Under the pieces are notes generated by a model. It was not told where the DNA came from. It made no database searches and saw only the letters and a list, made by a program, of their open reading frames with translations. From JBAXRT01 sp037131065 (GTDB taxonomy: Bacteria > Bacteroidota > Bacteroidia > Bacteroidales > FEN-979), in contig JBAXRT010000005.1 of NCBI GenBank assembly GCA_037131065.1, positions 1-39,975 on the forward strand: a stretch of DNA of 39,975 nucleotides, given 5' to 3'. Positions 1 to 7,647 of the stretch are shown here, piece after piece (positions within the stretch are counted from its first letter, which is position 1; each line of letters starts with the position of its first letter). The translations under genes and the position numbers were made by a program.

Positions 1-295
1 TGAAATGGACATCGGCCGGCTTGAAATCGGGGAGGATCGGTACGATCACCGCCCCGTAGGTGACGGTGGCGATGTAGAAAATTCCCCAGGAGGCTGAATT
101 CTTTCCCAACAGGGCGATCTTGTCGCCTTTTTTAATCCCTGCGGCCCGGAACAACCGGTGGATCTTCAGAATCATCATCCCTGCATCCTTGTAGTGGTAA
201 GTCTCACCTCCGTAGTCGGAGAGGGATCGGAATTCCCAGTTGTTGCGGATGGCGTTCTGAAAAAGAGAGATCAAACTCGTAGCGGTCACGGTCAT
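1..295 (-). CDS. AMP-dependent acyl-CoA synthetase (N-terminal 98 residues, cut by window edge)
   Basis: The reverse strand from an ATG at 295 encodes a protein that runs off the left edge. The readable part matches the N-terminus of the ANL adenylating-enzyme superfamily, long-chain fatty acid:CoA ligase branch: a GETYHYKDA-like segment near residue 30, then IKKGDKIALLGKNSASW and a TYGAVIVPILP stretch, which is the usual 'gxGDrVal...npewvi...a..GaivVpl' block. Family members activate fatty acids with ATP and CoA in the cytoplasm. The AMP-binding P-loop and catalytic region lie outside the window, so substrate class cannot be judged. It lies 89 nt downstream of the co-directional epimerase gene at 385-1446 and may share its transcript. 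A perfect 10-bp inverted repeat covers the start codon (see separate entry). Confidence 0.8.
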   Translation of the reverse strand, partial: MTVTATSLISLFQNAIRNNWEFRSLSDYGGETYHYKDAGMMILKIHRLFRAAGIKKGDKIALLGKNSASWGIFYIATVTYGAVIVPILPDFKPADVHF

Positions 296-313
296 AAAAT
301 CTGTTTTATGACC
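290..313. promoter_or_regulatory. Perfect 10-bp inverted repeat over the start codon of the acyl-CoA synthetase gene
   Basis: GGTCATAAAA at 290-299 and TTTTATGACC at 304-313 are exact reverse complements separated by 4 nt (TCTG). The start codon (295-293, minus strand) lies inside one arm. This could be an operator for a dimeric repressor or an RNA hairpin that hides the start codon. The dyad itself is seen; the function is inferred. Confidence 0.5.
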
Positions 314-384
314 ACTAAATTCCAAAAAAAAAGTGAGGATAAATAATTTTCGATCAAATAATCGACAAAATGGGGAAGAGTTCC

Positions 385-1446
385 CTATTTTTTATAAGCC
401 GATACTGTTCGCCGGAAAGATTCCTCAGGGCTGTATTTCGGTATAAATCCGAACTCCCTTTTCGCCTTGTCGGTATTGAAGGTGAAATCGCCGCAGGTAT
501 AGGTTACCGCAAAACGGCTCAGTTTCGGGGTATATTTTTTGAACGGGCTTACCATTTTGGCGGTCATCTCGGAGAGGAACCCCATGGCAAAGGCAATGTT
601 GCGCGGGATCCAAAAACTTTTCGGCCAGATCCGGTAGCCGGCTGCCTCCACGATCGGGTCGAAGAATTTGAAGAAGTTGGACGGAGGGGCGTCGGTGATG
701 AAGTAGATACTTCCGGTCACCTTATTATTTCCATCCCAGAGGGCCTTGGCGGCCAGGAGGTGGGCCCAGGCCATGTTCCCCACATAGACATGCTGAGATT
801 TTGTGGTCCCGTCGCCGAGGCGTACATAGAACCCGCCTTTTGCCATGGCGAGCAGTGAACCGATGTGGTAGGGGTCGAGCTCTCCCCAGATGTCAGCCGG
901 TCGCAGGATGCAGGTTTTAAGTCCCTTGCTGCCGGCTTCCGTGACCAGCAGCTCCGACCTGTACTTTGAGCGGCAGTAACTGGTGGGATGAGATGGGGGA
1001 TAGGGGATGGTCTCGTCGATGCCTGCCAGCGGTTTCCCACCGAAGATCGCATCAAGCGAGCTGGTGTAGATCAGGATCCCCACCTTTTGTTCGAGGCATG
1101 CCTTGATGGCATTCTCCGTACCACCGGTATTGACAGCACGGATCTCCTCTTCGGGTTTGGTCCCCCAGTCAACAACGGCAGCCGAATGAATAAGGATATC
1201 GATGTCCCTGCAGGCATCGGAGAACAGTTTTAAATCACGGACATCGCCCCGGATGTATTCGATACGGGGATCGGCCGGACCGGTGTATGGTGAAACATCA
1301 AAGATCCGGAGCAGCTCGGGAGAGAAGGGTGATGACGGTTGAAGGAATTCGTTCACTATGGCTTTCCCTAAAAAGCCGGATCCGCCGGTGACCAGGATCC
1401 GCGGAAGCCGCCGGGAGCCTTCCCGGGCCGTTGTTTCAGTTTTCAT
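385..1446 (-). CDS. NAD(P)-dependent epimerase/dehydratase, extended SDR (3-beta-HSD-like)
   Basis: This 353-residue protein is an extended short-chain dehydrogenase/reductase. The Rossmann motif GGSGFLG is at residues 21-27, a conserved Asp (GDVRD) near 68-71, the catalytic Ser in YTSS near 129, and the YxxxK pair at Tyr157/Lys161. The overall pattern (HSAAVVDWG, VNTGGTENAI, LRPADIWGE) resembles the 3-beta-hydroxysteroid dehydrogenase/isomerase and sterol-4-carboxylate dehydrogenase branch rather than sugar epimerases. Members oxidise or reduce hydroxyl/keto groups on sterol-like, sugar or beta-hydroxy-acyl substrates with NAD(P). An acyl-CoA synthetase gene follows downstream on the same strand, which hints at a lipid substrate, but no further pathway gene is visible. 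The exact substrate is unknown. Confidence 0.8.
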   Translation of the reverse strand: MKTETTAREGSRRLPRILVTGGSGFLGKAIVNEFLQPSSPFSPELLRIFDVSPYTGPADPRIEYIRGDVRDLKLFSDACRDIDILIHSAAVVDWGTKPEEEIRAVNTGGTENAIKACLEQKVGILIYTSSLDAIFGGKPLAGIDETIPYPPSHPTSYCRSKYRSELLVTEAGSKGLKTCILRPADIWGELDPYHIGSLLAMAKGGFYVRLGDGTTKSQHVYVGNMAWAHLLAAKALWDGNNKVTGSIYFITDAPPSNFFKFFDPIVEAAGYRIWPKSFWIPRNIAFAMGFLSEMTAKMVSPFKKYTPKLSRFAVTYTCGDFTFNTDKAKREFGFIPKYSPEESFRRTVSAYKK

Positions 1447-1601
1447 GAAGCAGGACTCATTTAAAAGGGGGGCAATTTACTATTTTTTACCCGGCTGAAG
1501 AGCCAGGGGGAAGATTTACCGGAAAATTAAATTCGTTCACCGAATATATTTTAGATTTCCTTTGCACAACAGTACTTTTAGCCCATCCAAACAATTAAGA
1601 T

Positions 1602-3893
1602 ATGAAGACGATATTTTCCCCTCTGGTACTATTCCTTGCTTTCGGACTGATGCTGAATGCCTCACAACTGAAGGCACAGCAATACTTTGATGAAAAACCT
1701 GCCGTTCCGCTTCTAGGCAAGTGGTATAAGGATGGAGCGGTGCTGAAAGGCTCCGCCGGCTCAGTCGATCCCTTTATCCAGTCGTGCATCACCCAGGTGA
1801 ACGCCGACAGCATCCGGGCAACACTTGTGCATCTTCAGAATTACGGCACGCGGTTCCTGCTTGCCGACAACCGCAAGGAGATTGCCACCTGGATAATGGA
1901 ACGCTTCCTCTCCTTCGGCTATACCAATGTAAAGCTCGATTCTTTCCTGAACTACCTCAACTGGAGCGGTATCTTTATTGATACTACCTGGCAGTATAAC
2001 GTTGTGTGCACCATGGAGGGAGCCACCGCCCCGGCTGAGGAATATATCATCGGCGGTCATTACGACTCTTTTTGCGCCCCTGACCCGTTTACTGCAGCCC
2101 CGGGTGCTAACGACAACGCCACGGCCGTGGCAGCCACCTTTGAGATCGCGAGGATTATGAAGAAAATGAACTATCAGCCGGAGGCGACCATCAAATTCAT
2201 CCTTTTCGGCGCGGAGGAGCTTGGCCTGTTCGGTTCGAGGTATGATGCACAGGTGGCAAGGGAGACCGGCAGAGACATCCGCTATATGCTGAACATGGAC
2301 ATGATCTCGAACAATCCCGACAGCCTGAAGCAGGTTAAGATCTATAAATATATATATACTGAATGGGCTGCTGATGTCATGGCCGATGTTTTCAGCCGGT
2401 ACACCGACCTTGATGTCTTTATCCCGGATGTGCCGGCTGCCGGTGGCTCAGATTCGTTCAGCTACTGGCTGTGGGGATGGCCGACTGCCTACCTGGAGGA
2501 GATGGAGTTCAGTCCGAACTGGCACCTTCTGACCGACTCTGTCAAGAACTGCAATACTGAATATTGTGCTGAGATCACGAGAGGGGCTTTTGCCACCCTC
2601 ATGGAAGAACAAATGTTGCCATATCCGCAGGGGCTGACCGGGGTGTCGTCAAAAGAAGCGGTCAGGATCACCTGGAAGCCTACCGCTAACGCGAATGTCG
2701 CAGGGTTCAACCTCTACCGCTCGGAGATCCCGGGTTCAGGTTATACAAAGCTCAATGACACGCTCCTTGCCGGACCTGAATATTCCGACAACACTGCTGC
2801 CGGTGGTAAAGACTATTACTATATCCTTAAGACGTTGAACATGGATATGGAGGAGAGCATCGCATCGAATGAGGTGAACGCAGCACGATTTGAGTTTACC
2901 GATACACTGCTTGTTGTGGCAACACTCAAGGGGCACAAGAGCACCCCCGACAGCGTGAAAAACTATTATTCTGCAATGCTGGATACCATTCCCTTTGCTT
3001 GGCATGAGATGAACCTCGACAACCCTCTCACCATCGGGAAGGTGGCACGTTACAGGAATATCCTGTGGCTGATCAACGGCCTTGATTTCGATTTTCCGAG
3101 CGATACCCTCGGCCTGAAACTTCTCAGCTTCTTTGAGAACGGCGGGAATATGATGTTCTGCGGGTTCACACCCTCACGTTATCTGGCCCACAATTCAGCT
3201 TATCCCACCCAATTCGATACCAATTATTTCATCAACCGGTATTTCAAGGTCGACAGTGTCAACCGGAAGATCAACAGTTTCATGTTCCGTGCCAACCCGG
3301 TGGGATCCAATTATGATACGCTGAATGTGGATTCGACGAAATACATGGAACCCACCTTCCCCGGGGAACTCTACAATATTGAAGTGTTTACTCCTGCTGC
3401 CGGGGCCGGGGTCATCTACCGATTCGATTCGCGCTATCCGCCTAACTCCTCCCAGGGGATCATGAACGGGAAGGCTGTGGGGATCGAATATCTCGGGGAG
3501 GATTTTAAAACCATCCTGATCAGTTTTCCCCTCTATTATATCGACACACTCGATGCACGCAGGCTGATGGAAACCGTATTGAAATATAAGTTTACAAAGC
3601 CTGTCGGAATTCCCGAAAGCAGCAAACTCTCCGACGCACTGGCGCTGAAGGTCTTTCCGAATCCCTTCCGGGATTTGACAAGCCTCAGCTTCACGACATC
3701 TGAATCATCGGTTGTAAAGGTGAAGGTGTATAATATGCAGGGTGTGCGGGTGGCAAATCTTCTGGACAAAAAACTTGATGCAGGCACTCATACCCTCAGA
3801 TTAAGGGCAGGTATGCTTCCTCCGGGGATTTACAATGTAGTTGTAATGAGCGGCGGTTCGGTATCAACTGCGAAAGCAGTTCTGATCAGATAA
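1602..3893 (+). CDS. Secreted M28-family zinc aminopeptidase with T9SS C-terminal sorting domain
   Basis: The 763-residue product starts with a signal peptide (residues 1-25, ending LKAQ). An M28 peptidase domain spans about 60-330 and has the expected two-zinc ligand set: His153 in GGHYDS, Asp171 in GANDN, the Glu205-Glu206 pair in FGAEELGLFGS, Asp233 in MLNMDM, and His308 in SPNWHLLTDS. A fibronectin type III-like module follows (about 330-430, with AGFNLYRS), then about 240 residues I do not recognise. Residues 680-763 form a typical T9SS type A tail (VFPNPF, VKVYNMQGVRV, LPPGIYNVVV). The protein is probably exported through the T9SS to degrade extracellular peptides. It appears monocistronic. 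A near-consensus -7 box (TTCCTTTG, 1557-1564) lies upstream. Confidence 0.88.
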   Translation: MKTIFSPLVLFLAFGLMLNASQLKAQQYFDEKPAVPLLGKWYKDGAVLKGSAGSVDPFIQSCITQVNADSIRATLVHLQNYGTRFLLADNRKEIATWIMERFLSFGYTNVKLDSFLNYLNWSGIFIDTTWQYNVVCTMEGATAPAEEYIIGGHYDSFCAPDPFTAAPGANDNATAVAATFEIARIMKKMNYQPEATIKFILFGAEELGLFGSRYDAQVARETGRDIRYMLNMDMISNNPDSLKQVKIYKYIYTEWAADVMADVFSRYTDLDVFIPDVPAAGGSDSFSYWLWGWPTAYLEEMEFSPNWHLLTDSVKNCNTEYCAEITRGAFATLMEEQMLPYPQGLTGVSSKEAVRITWKPTANANVAGFNLYRSEIPGSGYTKLNDTLLAGPEYSDNTAAGGKDYYYILKTLNMDMEESIASNEVNAARFEFTDTLLVVATLKGHKSTPDSVKNYYSAMLDTIPFAWHEMNLDNPLTIGKVARYRNILWLINGLDFDFPSDTLGLKLLSFFENGGNMMFCGFTPSRYLAHNSAYPTQFDTNYFINRYFKVDSVNRKINSFMFRANPVGSNYDTLNVDSTKYMEPTFPGELYNIEVFTPAAGAGVIYRFDSRYPPNSSQGIMNGKAVGIEYLGEDFKTILISFPLYYIDTLDARRLMETVLKYKFTKPVGIPESSKLSDALALKVFPNPFRDLTSLSFTTSESSVVKVKVYNMQGVRVANLLDKKLDAGTHTLRLRAGMLPPGIYNVVVMSGGSVSTAKAVLIR

Positions 3894-3913
3894 CCCTTCA
3901 TCACTTTAAATTC

Positions 3914-3981
3914 TTAACCGCGAAGACGCGAAGACGCAAAAATAATTGCGAAACTTCGCGTCTTTGCGCCTTAGCGGTAAA
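3914..3981. repeat. Imperfect intergenic inverted repeat (GCGAAGACGC / CGCGTCTTTGCGCC type)
   Basis: The left arm (about 3914-3940) and right arm (about 3954-3980) are near-complementary and rich in the words CGAAGACGC and CTTCGCGTCTTTGCG. The left arm also contains a short internal tandem repeat (CGCGAAGA, GCGAAGAC). The element sits 20 nt after the peptidase stop codon and could fold into a long hairpin, so it may also act as a transcription terminator. From memory, similar words recur between genes of environmental Bacteroidota; that cannot be verified here. Confidence 0.6.
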
Positions 3982-4058
3982 GGAGTTCTCCCGGTAATCT
4001 GTAAAACCGGCAATTCATCCGGTGAAACACCTAATTTATGCGTTATAAAAATAAGAAA

Positions 4059-4093
4059 TTAGTTGACAAACTAAAAATATAGTTATATATTTG
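4059..4093 (+). promoter_or_regulatory. blaI promoter with overlapping palindromic operator
   Basis: A Bacteroidota-type promoter is visible: TTGACA at 4063-4068, 17 nt, then TATATTTG (TAnnTTTG) at 4086-4093, 28 nt before the blaI start. The upstream element lies inside a perfect dyad, TTAGTT-GACA-AACTAA (4059-4074). A second dyad, AACTA (4069-4073) with TAGTT (4080-4084), shares its middle half-site. Three alternating half-sites across the promoter suit autorepression by the dimeric BlaI-type repressor encoded next. Confidence 0.65.
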
Positions 4094-4121
4094 TTCCTGG
4101 TTAACCGAAACACTTTTTAAG

Positions 4122-4538
4122 ATGACGAAACATCAAACCGACAAGAAGCAGATCCGCGAACTGACAAGGCTTGAGGAGCAGGTCATGCAGGTTTTATGGG
4201 AGCTGGAGAAGGGGCTGATCCATGACCTGCTGGAACGGTTCCCTGATCCGAAGCCCGCCTACAACACAGTTTCAACGGTCGTCCGGATCCTGGAACAGAA
4301 GGGATTCATCGGCCACAAGGCCTATGGCAGGACCCACGAGTACTACCCGCTGATTTCAAAAAATGATTACACGAAGATCCACTTCGGGAATTTTGTAACC
4401 AACTATTTCGGGAACTCATACCGTTCGCTAGCCTCTTTCTTTACCCGCGAAGAGAATCTGAGCCTCACCGAACTGGAGGAGATCCGGGAAATGATTCAGA
4501 AGGAGATCAACAAGCAAAAAATGGAGCCCTATGAATAG
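4122..4538 (+). CDS. blaI: BlaI/MecI/CopY-family transcriptional repressor
   Basis: This 138-residue protein has the winged-helix fold of the penicillinase repressor family: ELTRLEEQVMQVLWELEKG at residues 12-30, then the recognition region PAYNTVSTVVRILEQKGFIGHK (46-67) and a wing with YGRTHEYYPL. The C-terminal half is helical and probably dimerises. In known systems the repressor sits on its own promoter until a partner BlaR1-type membrane protease triggers its cleavage. Here such a partner overlaps by 8 nt at the 3' end, and a palindrome covers the promoter. Bacteroidota homologues do not usually control a beta-lactamase, and none is present in this window. The symbol denotes the family rather than a proven role. 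Confidence 0.88.
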   Translation: MTKHQTDKKQIRELTRLEEQVMQVLWELEKGLIHDLLERFPDPKPAYNTVSTVVRILEQKGFIGHKAYGRTHEYYPLISKNDYTKIHFGNFVTNYFGNSYRSLASFFTREENLSLTELEEIREMIQKEINKQKMEPYE

Positions 4539-5838
4539 CATGATCCTTTACCTGACCGAATCGGCCGGAAGCCTCCTGGTATTTTACATGGTATACTGGC
4601 TTTTCCTGCGTCGCGACACTTTTTTCATGATGAACAGGGTCTACCTGCTTGGGATGGTGCTCTTCTCGATGCTGGTGCCGATGCTCCCTTTGCGGCTTTT
4701 GCCGGTTGCGGGAGTGCCCGATATGATGGTGATGCTGGAGCCCATTCTGGTCTCACCCGAAAAGGCAGAGAACTTCACTTCGGGGAATCTACAGTGGATC
4801 GAGATCGCCTCGGTGGTTTACCTTACAGGTGTGATTATTTTTACAATTCGGTTCTTGGTTCAGCTCCTCCAGATATGGTTTATCACTCGCCGTTTCGGTA
4901 TCCGCAGAAGCAGCGAAATGAGGCTTGTGTATGTCGACCGGGGTTACTCCCCCTTTTCTTTCTTTAACCTGATATTCATTAATGAAAAGGAGATCCCCGA
5001 CGATGCACTGGAGACGATCCTGGCCCATGAGCGGGTACATATCAGTCAGGCTCACACCTTTGATCTGCTGCTGGTTGAGTTGATGATCATCCTTCAGTGG
5101 TTTAACCCTGTGGCCTGGTTCATCGGGCGTGATCTGAAAAGCATTCATGAATTTCTCGCCGACGAAGGCGTTCTAAGGTCCGGGGTCGACCGGATCGGAT
5201 ACCAGGAGATGATCCTGAATGAGACTATGGGCATTCAGGTAAACAACCTGGCCAATAATTTTAATGTTTCATTACTAAAAAAACGAATTATGATGATGAC
5301 AAAGATCAGGTCTTCCCTATGGCGGAGGATCAAGTTCCTGCTGGTTTTACCGGTGCTGGTAGTGGTCGTTTCGATCCTTTCGGCCAACACAATCAAGGTA
5401 GTCCCTGTAAAAACAGGTGACCTTACAGGCCTGGCAAAGAGCCAGGAGAAAAAGCCCGTTCAGTCTCTTGAAAACTCGGATACGGCGGTCTATACAGTTG
5501 TTGAAAAGCTTCCCTCGTTTCCAGGGGGCGGAGATGCCTGCGTGAAGTTTATCAAGAAGAACATCAAGTACCCGGAGGAGGCGCTTAAAAAGGATATCCG
5601 TGGAACAGTTTATGTTACGTTCGTTGTTATGACAGACGGCACGGTTTCAAATGTGAAGATCCTGCGCGGGATCGGTGGGGGATGTGATGAGGAGGCAATC
5701 AGGGTCTTGAAGATGATGCCAAAATGGACTCCAGGGGAACAGAAGGGAAAGAAGGTGAACGTTGCCTTTAATCTACCGATTAAGTTTAACACACAGCTCA
5801 AGTTTGCTCCTGTACCGGATGATCTGAAAAAGAAATAA
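4531..5838 (+). CDS. BlaR1/MecR1-like M56 membrane metallopeptidase with C-terminal TonB domain
   Basis: The 435-residue protein has N-terminal membrane helices (about 5-25, 35-58, 88-112) and a cytoplasmic M56 zinc-peptidase domain with HERVH at 166-170 and a likely third ligand at Glu207 in HEFLADE. Another helix follows at about 266-287 (KFLLVLPVLVVVVSILSA). The periplasmic part is not a penicillin-binding sensor: residues about 330-425 form a TonB C-terminal domain (FPGGGDACVKFIKKNIKYPEEA, GTVYVTFVV, PKWTPGEQKGKKV). It probably senses a periplasmic or outer-membrane state and cleaves the BlaI-type repressor encoded just upstream. The 8-nt overlap with blaI suggests translational coupling. 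The start at 4531 could instead be the ATG at 4540. Confidence 0.87.
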   Translation: MNSMILYLTESAGSLLVFYMVYWLFLRRDTFFMMNRVYLLGMVLFSMLVPMLPLRLLPVAGVPDMMVMLEPILVSPEKAENFTSGNLQWIEIASVVYLTGVIIFTIRFLVQLLQIWFITRRFGIRRSSEMRLVYVDRGYSPFSFFNLIFINEKEIPDDALETILAHERVHISQAHTFDLLLVELMIILQWFNPVAWFIGRDLKSIHEFLADEGVLRSGVDRIGYQEMILNETMGIQVNNLANNFNVSLLKKRIMMMTKIRSSLWRRIKFLLVLPVLVVVVSILSANTIKVVPVKTGDLTGLAKSQEKKPVQSLENSDTAVYTVVEKLPSFPGGGDACVKFIKKNIKYPEEALKKDIRGTVYVTFVVMTDGTVSNVKILRGIGGGCDEEAIRVLKMMPKWTPGEQKGKKVNVAFNLPIKFNTQLKFAPVPDDLKKK

Positions 5839-7154
5839 TGAGGTTAAGGATCCTGGCACTTGTTTTTTTATCAGGCCTTGGCACGTCGGCTCTTTTTGCA
5901 CAGCAAAAAGAGCCGACGGTGTTGCTGAAGTCGCTCCTCGAATCGTATAAGTATAGTGAGGCGATCCGGCTGGCCGACCAGCTTCTTGAAAAAGATTCAG
6001 CCCGCACCGACATCCTGCTCCTCAAGGCCAGGGCCCTGGTGGCAAACTGCAGGACACAGGATGCCATCAGGGTGATGGAGAAGGCAATGCAGTACGATTC
6101 GGTCGATATCCAGGTTCTCGGGGAGCTGTCGGATTATTACAGGCAGGCAGGCGAATTGGACAAGGCAATAAAGATCTGCCGGCGGATGATCGCGCTCGGG
6201 CCTGACAATTCCTTTTTCAGGCTTCAGCTGGCCAATCTCCTGATGATCGGGGAGAATTACCGCCAGGCGCTCGTGACTTTCCTGCCTCTTTATGCGGCGG
6301 ACACGACCGATTTTTATGTTGTAAAACAGGTTGCTGCCTGCTACAGTGAACTTGGACTGGCTGATTCTGCCATCCTTTTCTGCCTGAAGGCCATAACTCT
6401 GAATCCCGGCGATGCTGGAATGGTAGGACGCTTGTCAAAACTCTACATAAAAATAGATGAGATCAATGCCGCCCTTATCCTTACGACCCTCTATCTGCAA
6501 TCAGATTCTGTCAACAGGTCCATTCTGCGGCAAAATGGGTACTGTTATTATCTTCTGAAGGAGTTTCCCACGGCCATCGGGCAATTCAGGAAATCTCTAG
6601 CCCTGGGCGACAAGACAAAATTTACTTACAAATACCTGGGCCTTTCCTTTTACAAGCAGAACGCTTATGATTCGGCGGCACCCTATTTCAGGGAGGCCTT
6701 TGCCATCGACACGACCGATGCTGAGATCGCTTTTTATTACGGCGTTTCAGCCTATCGCTACGGGCTGATGGAACAGGGGATCGCATTGCTTGAACGGACG
6801 GTGAAGATACTTATGCCCTCCGACCAGTTTCTTTACACGCTGCTCACCGAACAGGCTTCCGCCTATTCGGGCTATGGTGAACCCGACACGGCGATTACCA
6901 TCCTGCTTAAGGCCCATGAGTTACTTCCCGGAAATAATATTCTGAATTTCAAGATCGCGTATCATTATGATTATTACCTTCGTGATCCTTGGACGGCCTT
7001 GGGATATTACCGGGAGTTCCTGAAGATGAGCAAAGGAAACGGGGAGGAGAGTTCCGATATTCCGCTCCAGATGTCTTACACGGAGTATGCCCGGAACAGG
7101 ATCGCCGAGATAAGCAGGGCCAAGGGTGCAAAGCCTGTTCAAAAGAATAAATAA
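5838..7154 (+). CDS. Exported tetratricopeptide repeat protein
   Basis: The 438-residue product begins with a signal peptide (MRLRILALVFLSGLGTSALFAQ). The rest consists of roughly ten TPR-like helical pairs, for example DILLLKARALVANCRTQDAI, ELSDYYRQAGELDKAIKICR and YLGLSFYKQNAYDSAAPYF. TPR arrays act as protein-binding scaffolds, and no enzymatic motif is visible. Its ATG shares a base with the stop codon of the blaR1-like gene (TAATG), so the two are almost certainly translationally coupled. Between two TonB-domain proteins in one operon, it is probably a periplasmic adaptor for the same system; that is inference from context. Confidence 0.8.
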   Translation: MRLRILALVFLSGLGTSALFAQQKEPTVLLKSLLESYKYSEAIRLADQLLEKDSARTDILLLKARALVANCRTQDAIRVMEKAMQYDSVDIQVLGELSDYYRQAGELDKAIKICRRMIALGPDNSFFRLQLANLLMIGENYRQALVTFLPLYAADTTDFYVVKQVAACYSELGLADSAILFCLKAITLNPGDAGMVGRLSKLYIKIDEINAALILTTLYLQSDSVNRSILRQNGYCYYLLKEFPTAIGQFRKSLALGDKTKFTYKYLGLSFYKQNAYDSAAPYFREAFAIDTTDAEIAFYYGVSAYRYGLMEQGIALLERTVKILMPSDQFLYTLLTEQASAYSGYGEPDTAITILLKAHELLPGNNILNFKIAYHYDYYLRDPWTALGYYREFLKMSKGNGEESSDIPLQMSYTEYARNRIAEISRAKGAKPVQKNK

Positions 7155-7176
7155 TCGCATAATAGATACTTATTCC

Positions 7177-7641
7177 ATGAAATCATTTTACAGGATGATC
7201 CTCACGGCAGGAGTGATCCTTTTTTTGCTAATCCATCCGGTGTTTGCTTTTTCACAGCAGGAGCGGGGTAAGGAAGAGGAAAGAAAATGGATGGTGATGC
7301 TGAGCAGGGAGCCGGAGTACCCCGGAGGGTCGGATGCGATGCAGAAATTCATTTCAAAGTACCTCAAATACCCTGTCCAAGCAAGAGAGCGTAAGATTAC
7401 CGGCAAGGTAACGGTTACTGTGACTGTTGAGGAGAATGGACAACTGACGAAACCGCTGGTTACGGAGGGGATCGGATGGGGATGCGACGAGGAGGCAATC
7501 AGGCTGGTGAACCTGATGCCAAAGTGGAGGCCAGGAGAGGCGGAAGGCAAGGCGGTAAAGACGGGGACCAGGATCCAGGTCATCTTCATGCTATATCCCG
7601 TGGTCGGGAAGAGACCACAACGGGCAAGCGATTCCGATTAA
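7177..7641 (+). CDS. Small exported TonB C-terminal domain protein
   Basis: I chose the ATG at 7177 (154 residues) because it gives a clean signal peptide (MILTAGVILFLLIHPVFAFSQQ). The upstream in-frame ATG at 7126 lies inside the TPR gene. Residues about 45-145 are a TonB C-terminal domain closely matching that of the BlaR1-like protein: EYPGGSDAMQKFISKYLKYP, GKVTVTVTV and WGCDEEAIRLVNLMPKWRPGE against GGCDEEAIRVLKMMPKWTPGE. It has no membrane anchor, proline-rich spacer or ExbB/ExbD partner nearby, so energising a TonB-dependent transporter is doubtful. A periplasmic protein-protein contact role within this operon is more likely. It is the last gene, ending 6 nt from the convergent hydrolase. 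Confidence 0.8.
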   Translation: MKSFYRMILTAGVILFLLIHPVFAFSQQERGKEEERKWMVMLSREPEYPGGSDAMQKFISKYLKYPVQARERKITGKVTVTVTVEENGQLTKPLVTEGIGWGCDEEAIRLVNLMPKWRPGEAEGKAVKTGTRIQVIFMLYPVVGKRPQRASDSD

Positions 7642-7647
7642 GGGCGT

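Noticed and set aside
370..858. 162-residue open frame on the plus strand
   Set aside because: It lies antisense within the epimerase gene, which has clear SDR motifs; no recognisable domain in the plus-strand frame.
1..1446. Possible OleC/OleD hydrocarbon synthesis pair
   Set aside because: The ligase start looks like a general long-chain acyl-CoA synthetase, and no OleA or OleB homologue is visible.
4122..5838. Beta-lactam resistance system
   Set aside because: BlaI/BlaR1 homologues are present, but there is no penicillin sensor domain and no beta-lactamase gene.
7126..7176. Earlier start for the small TonB-domain protein
   Set aside because: It would lie within the TPR gene and place 17 residues before a well-formed signal peptide.
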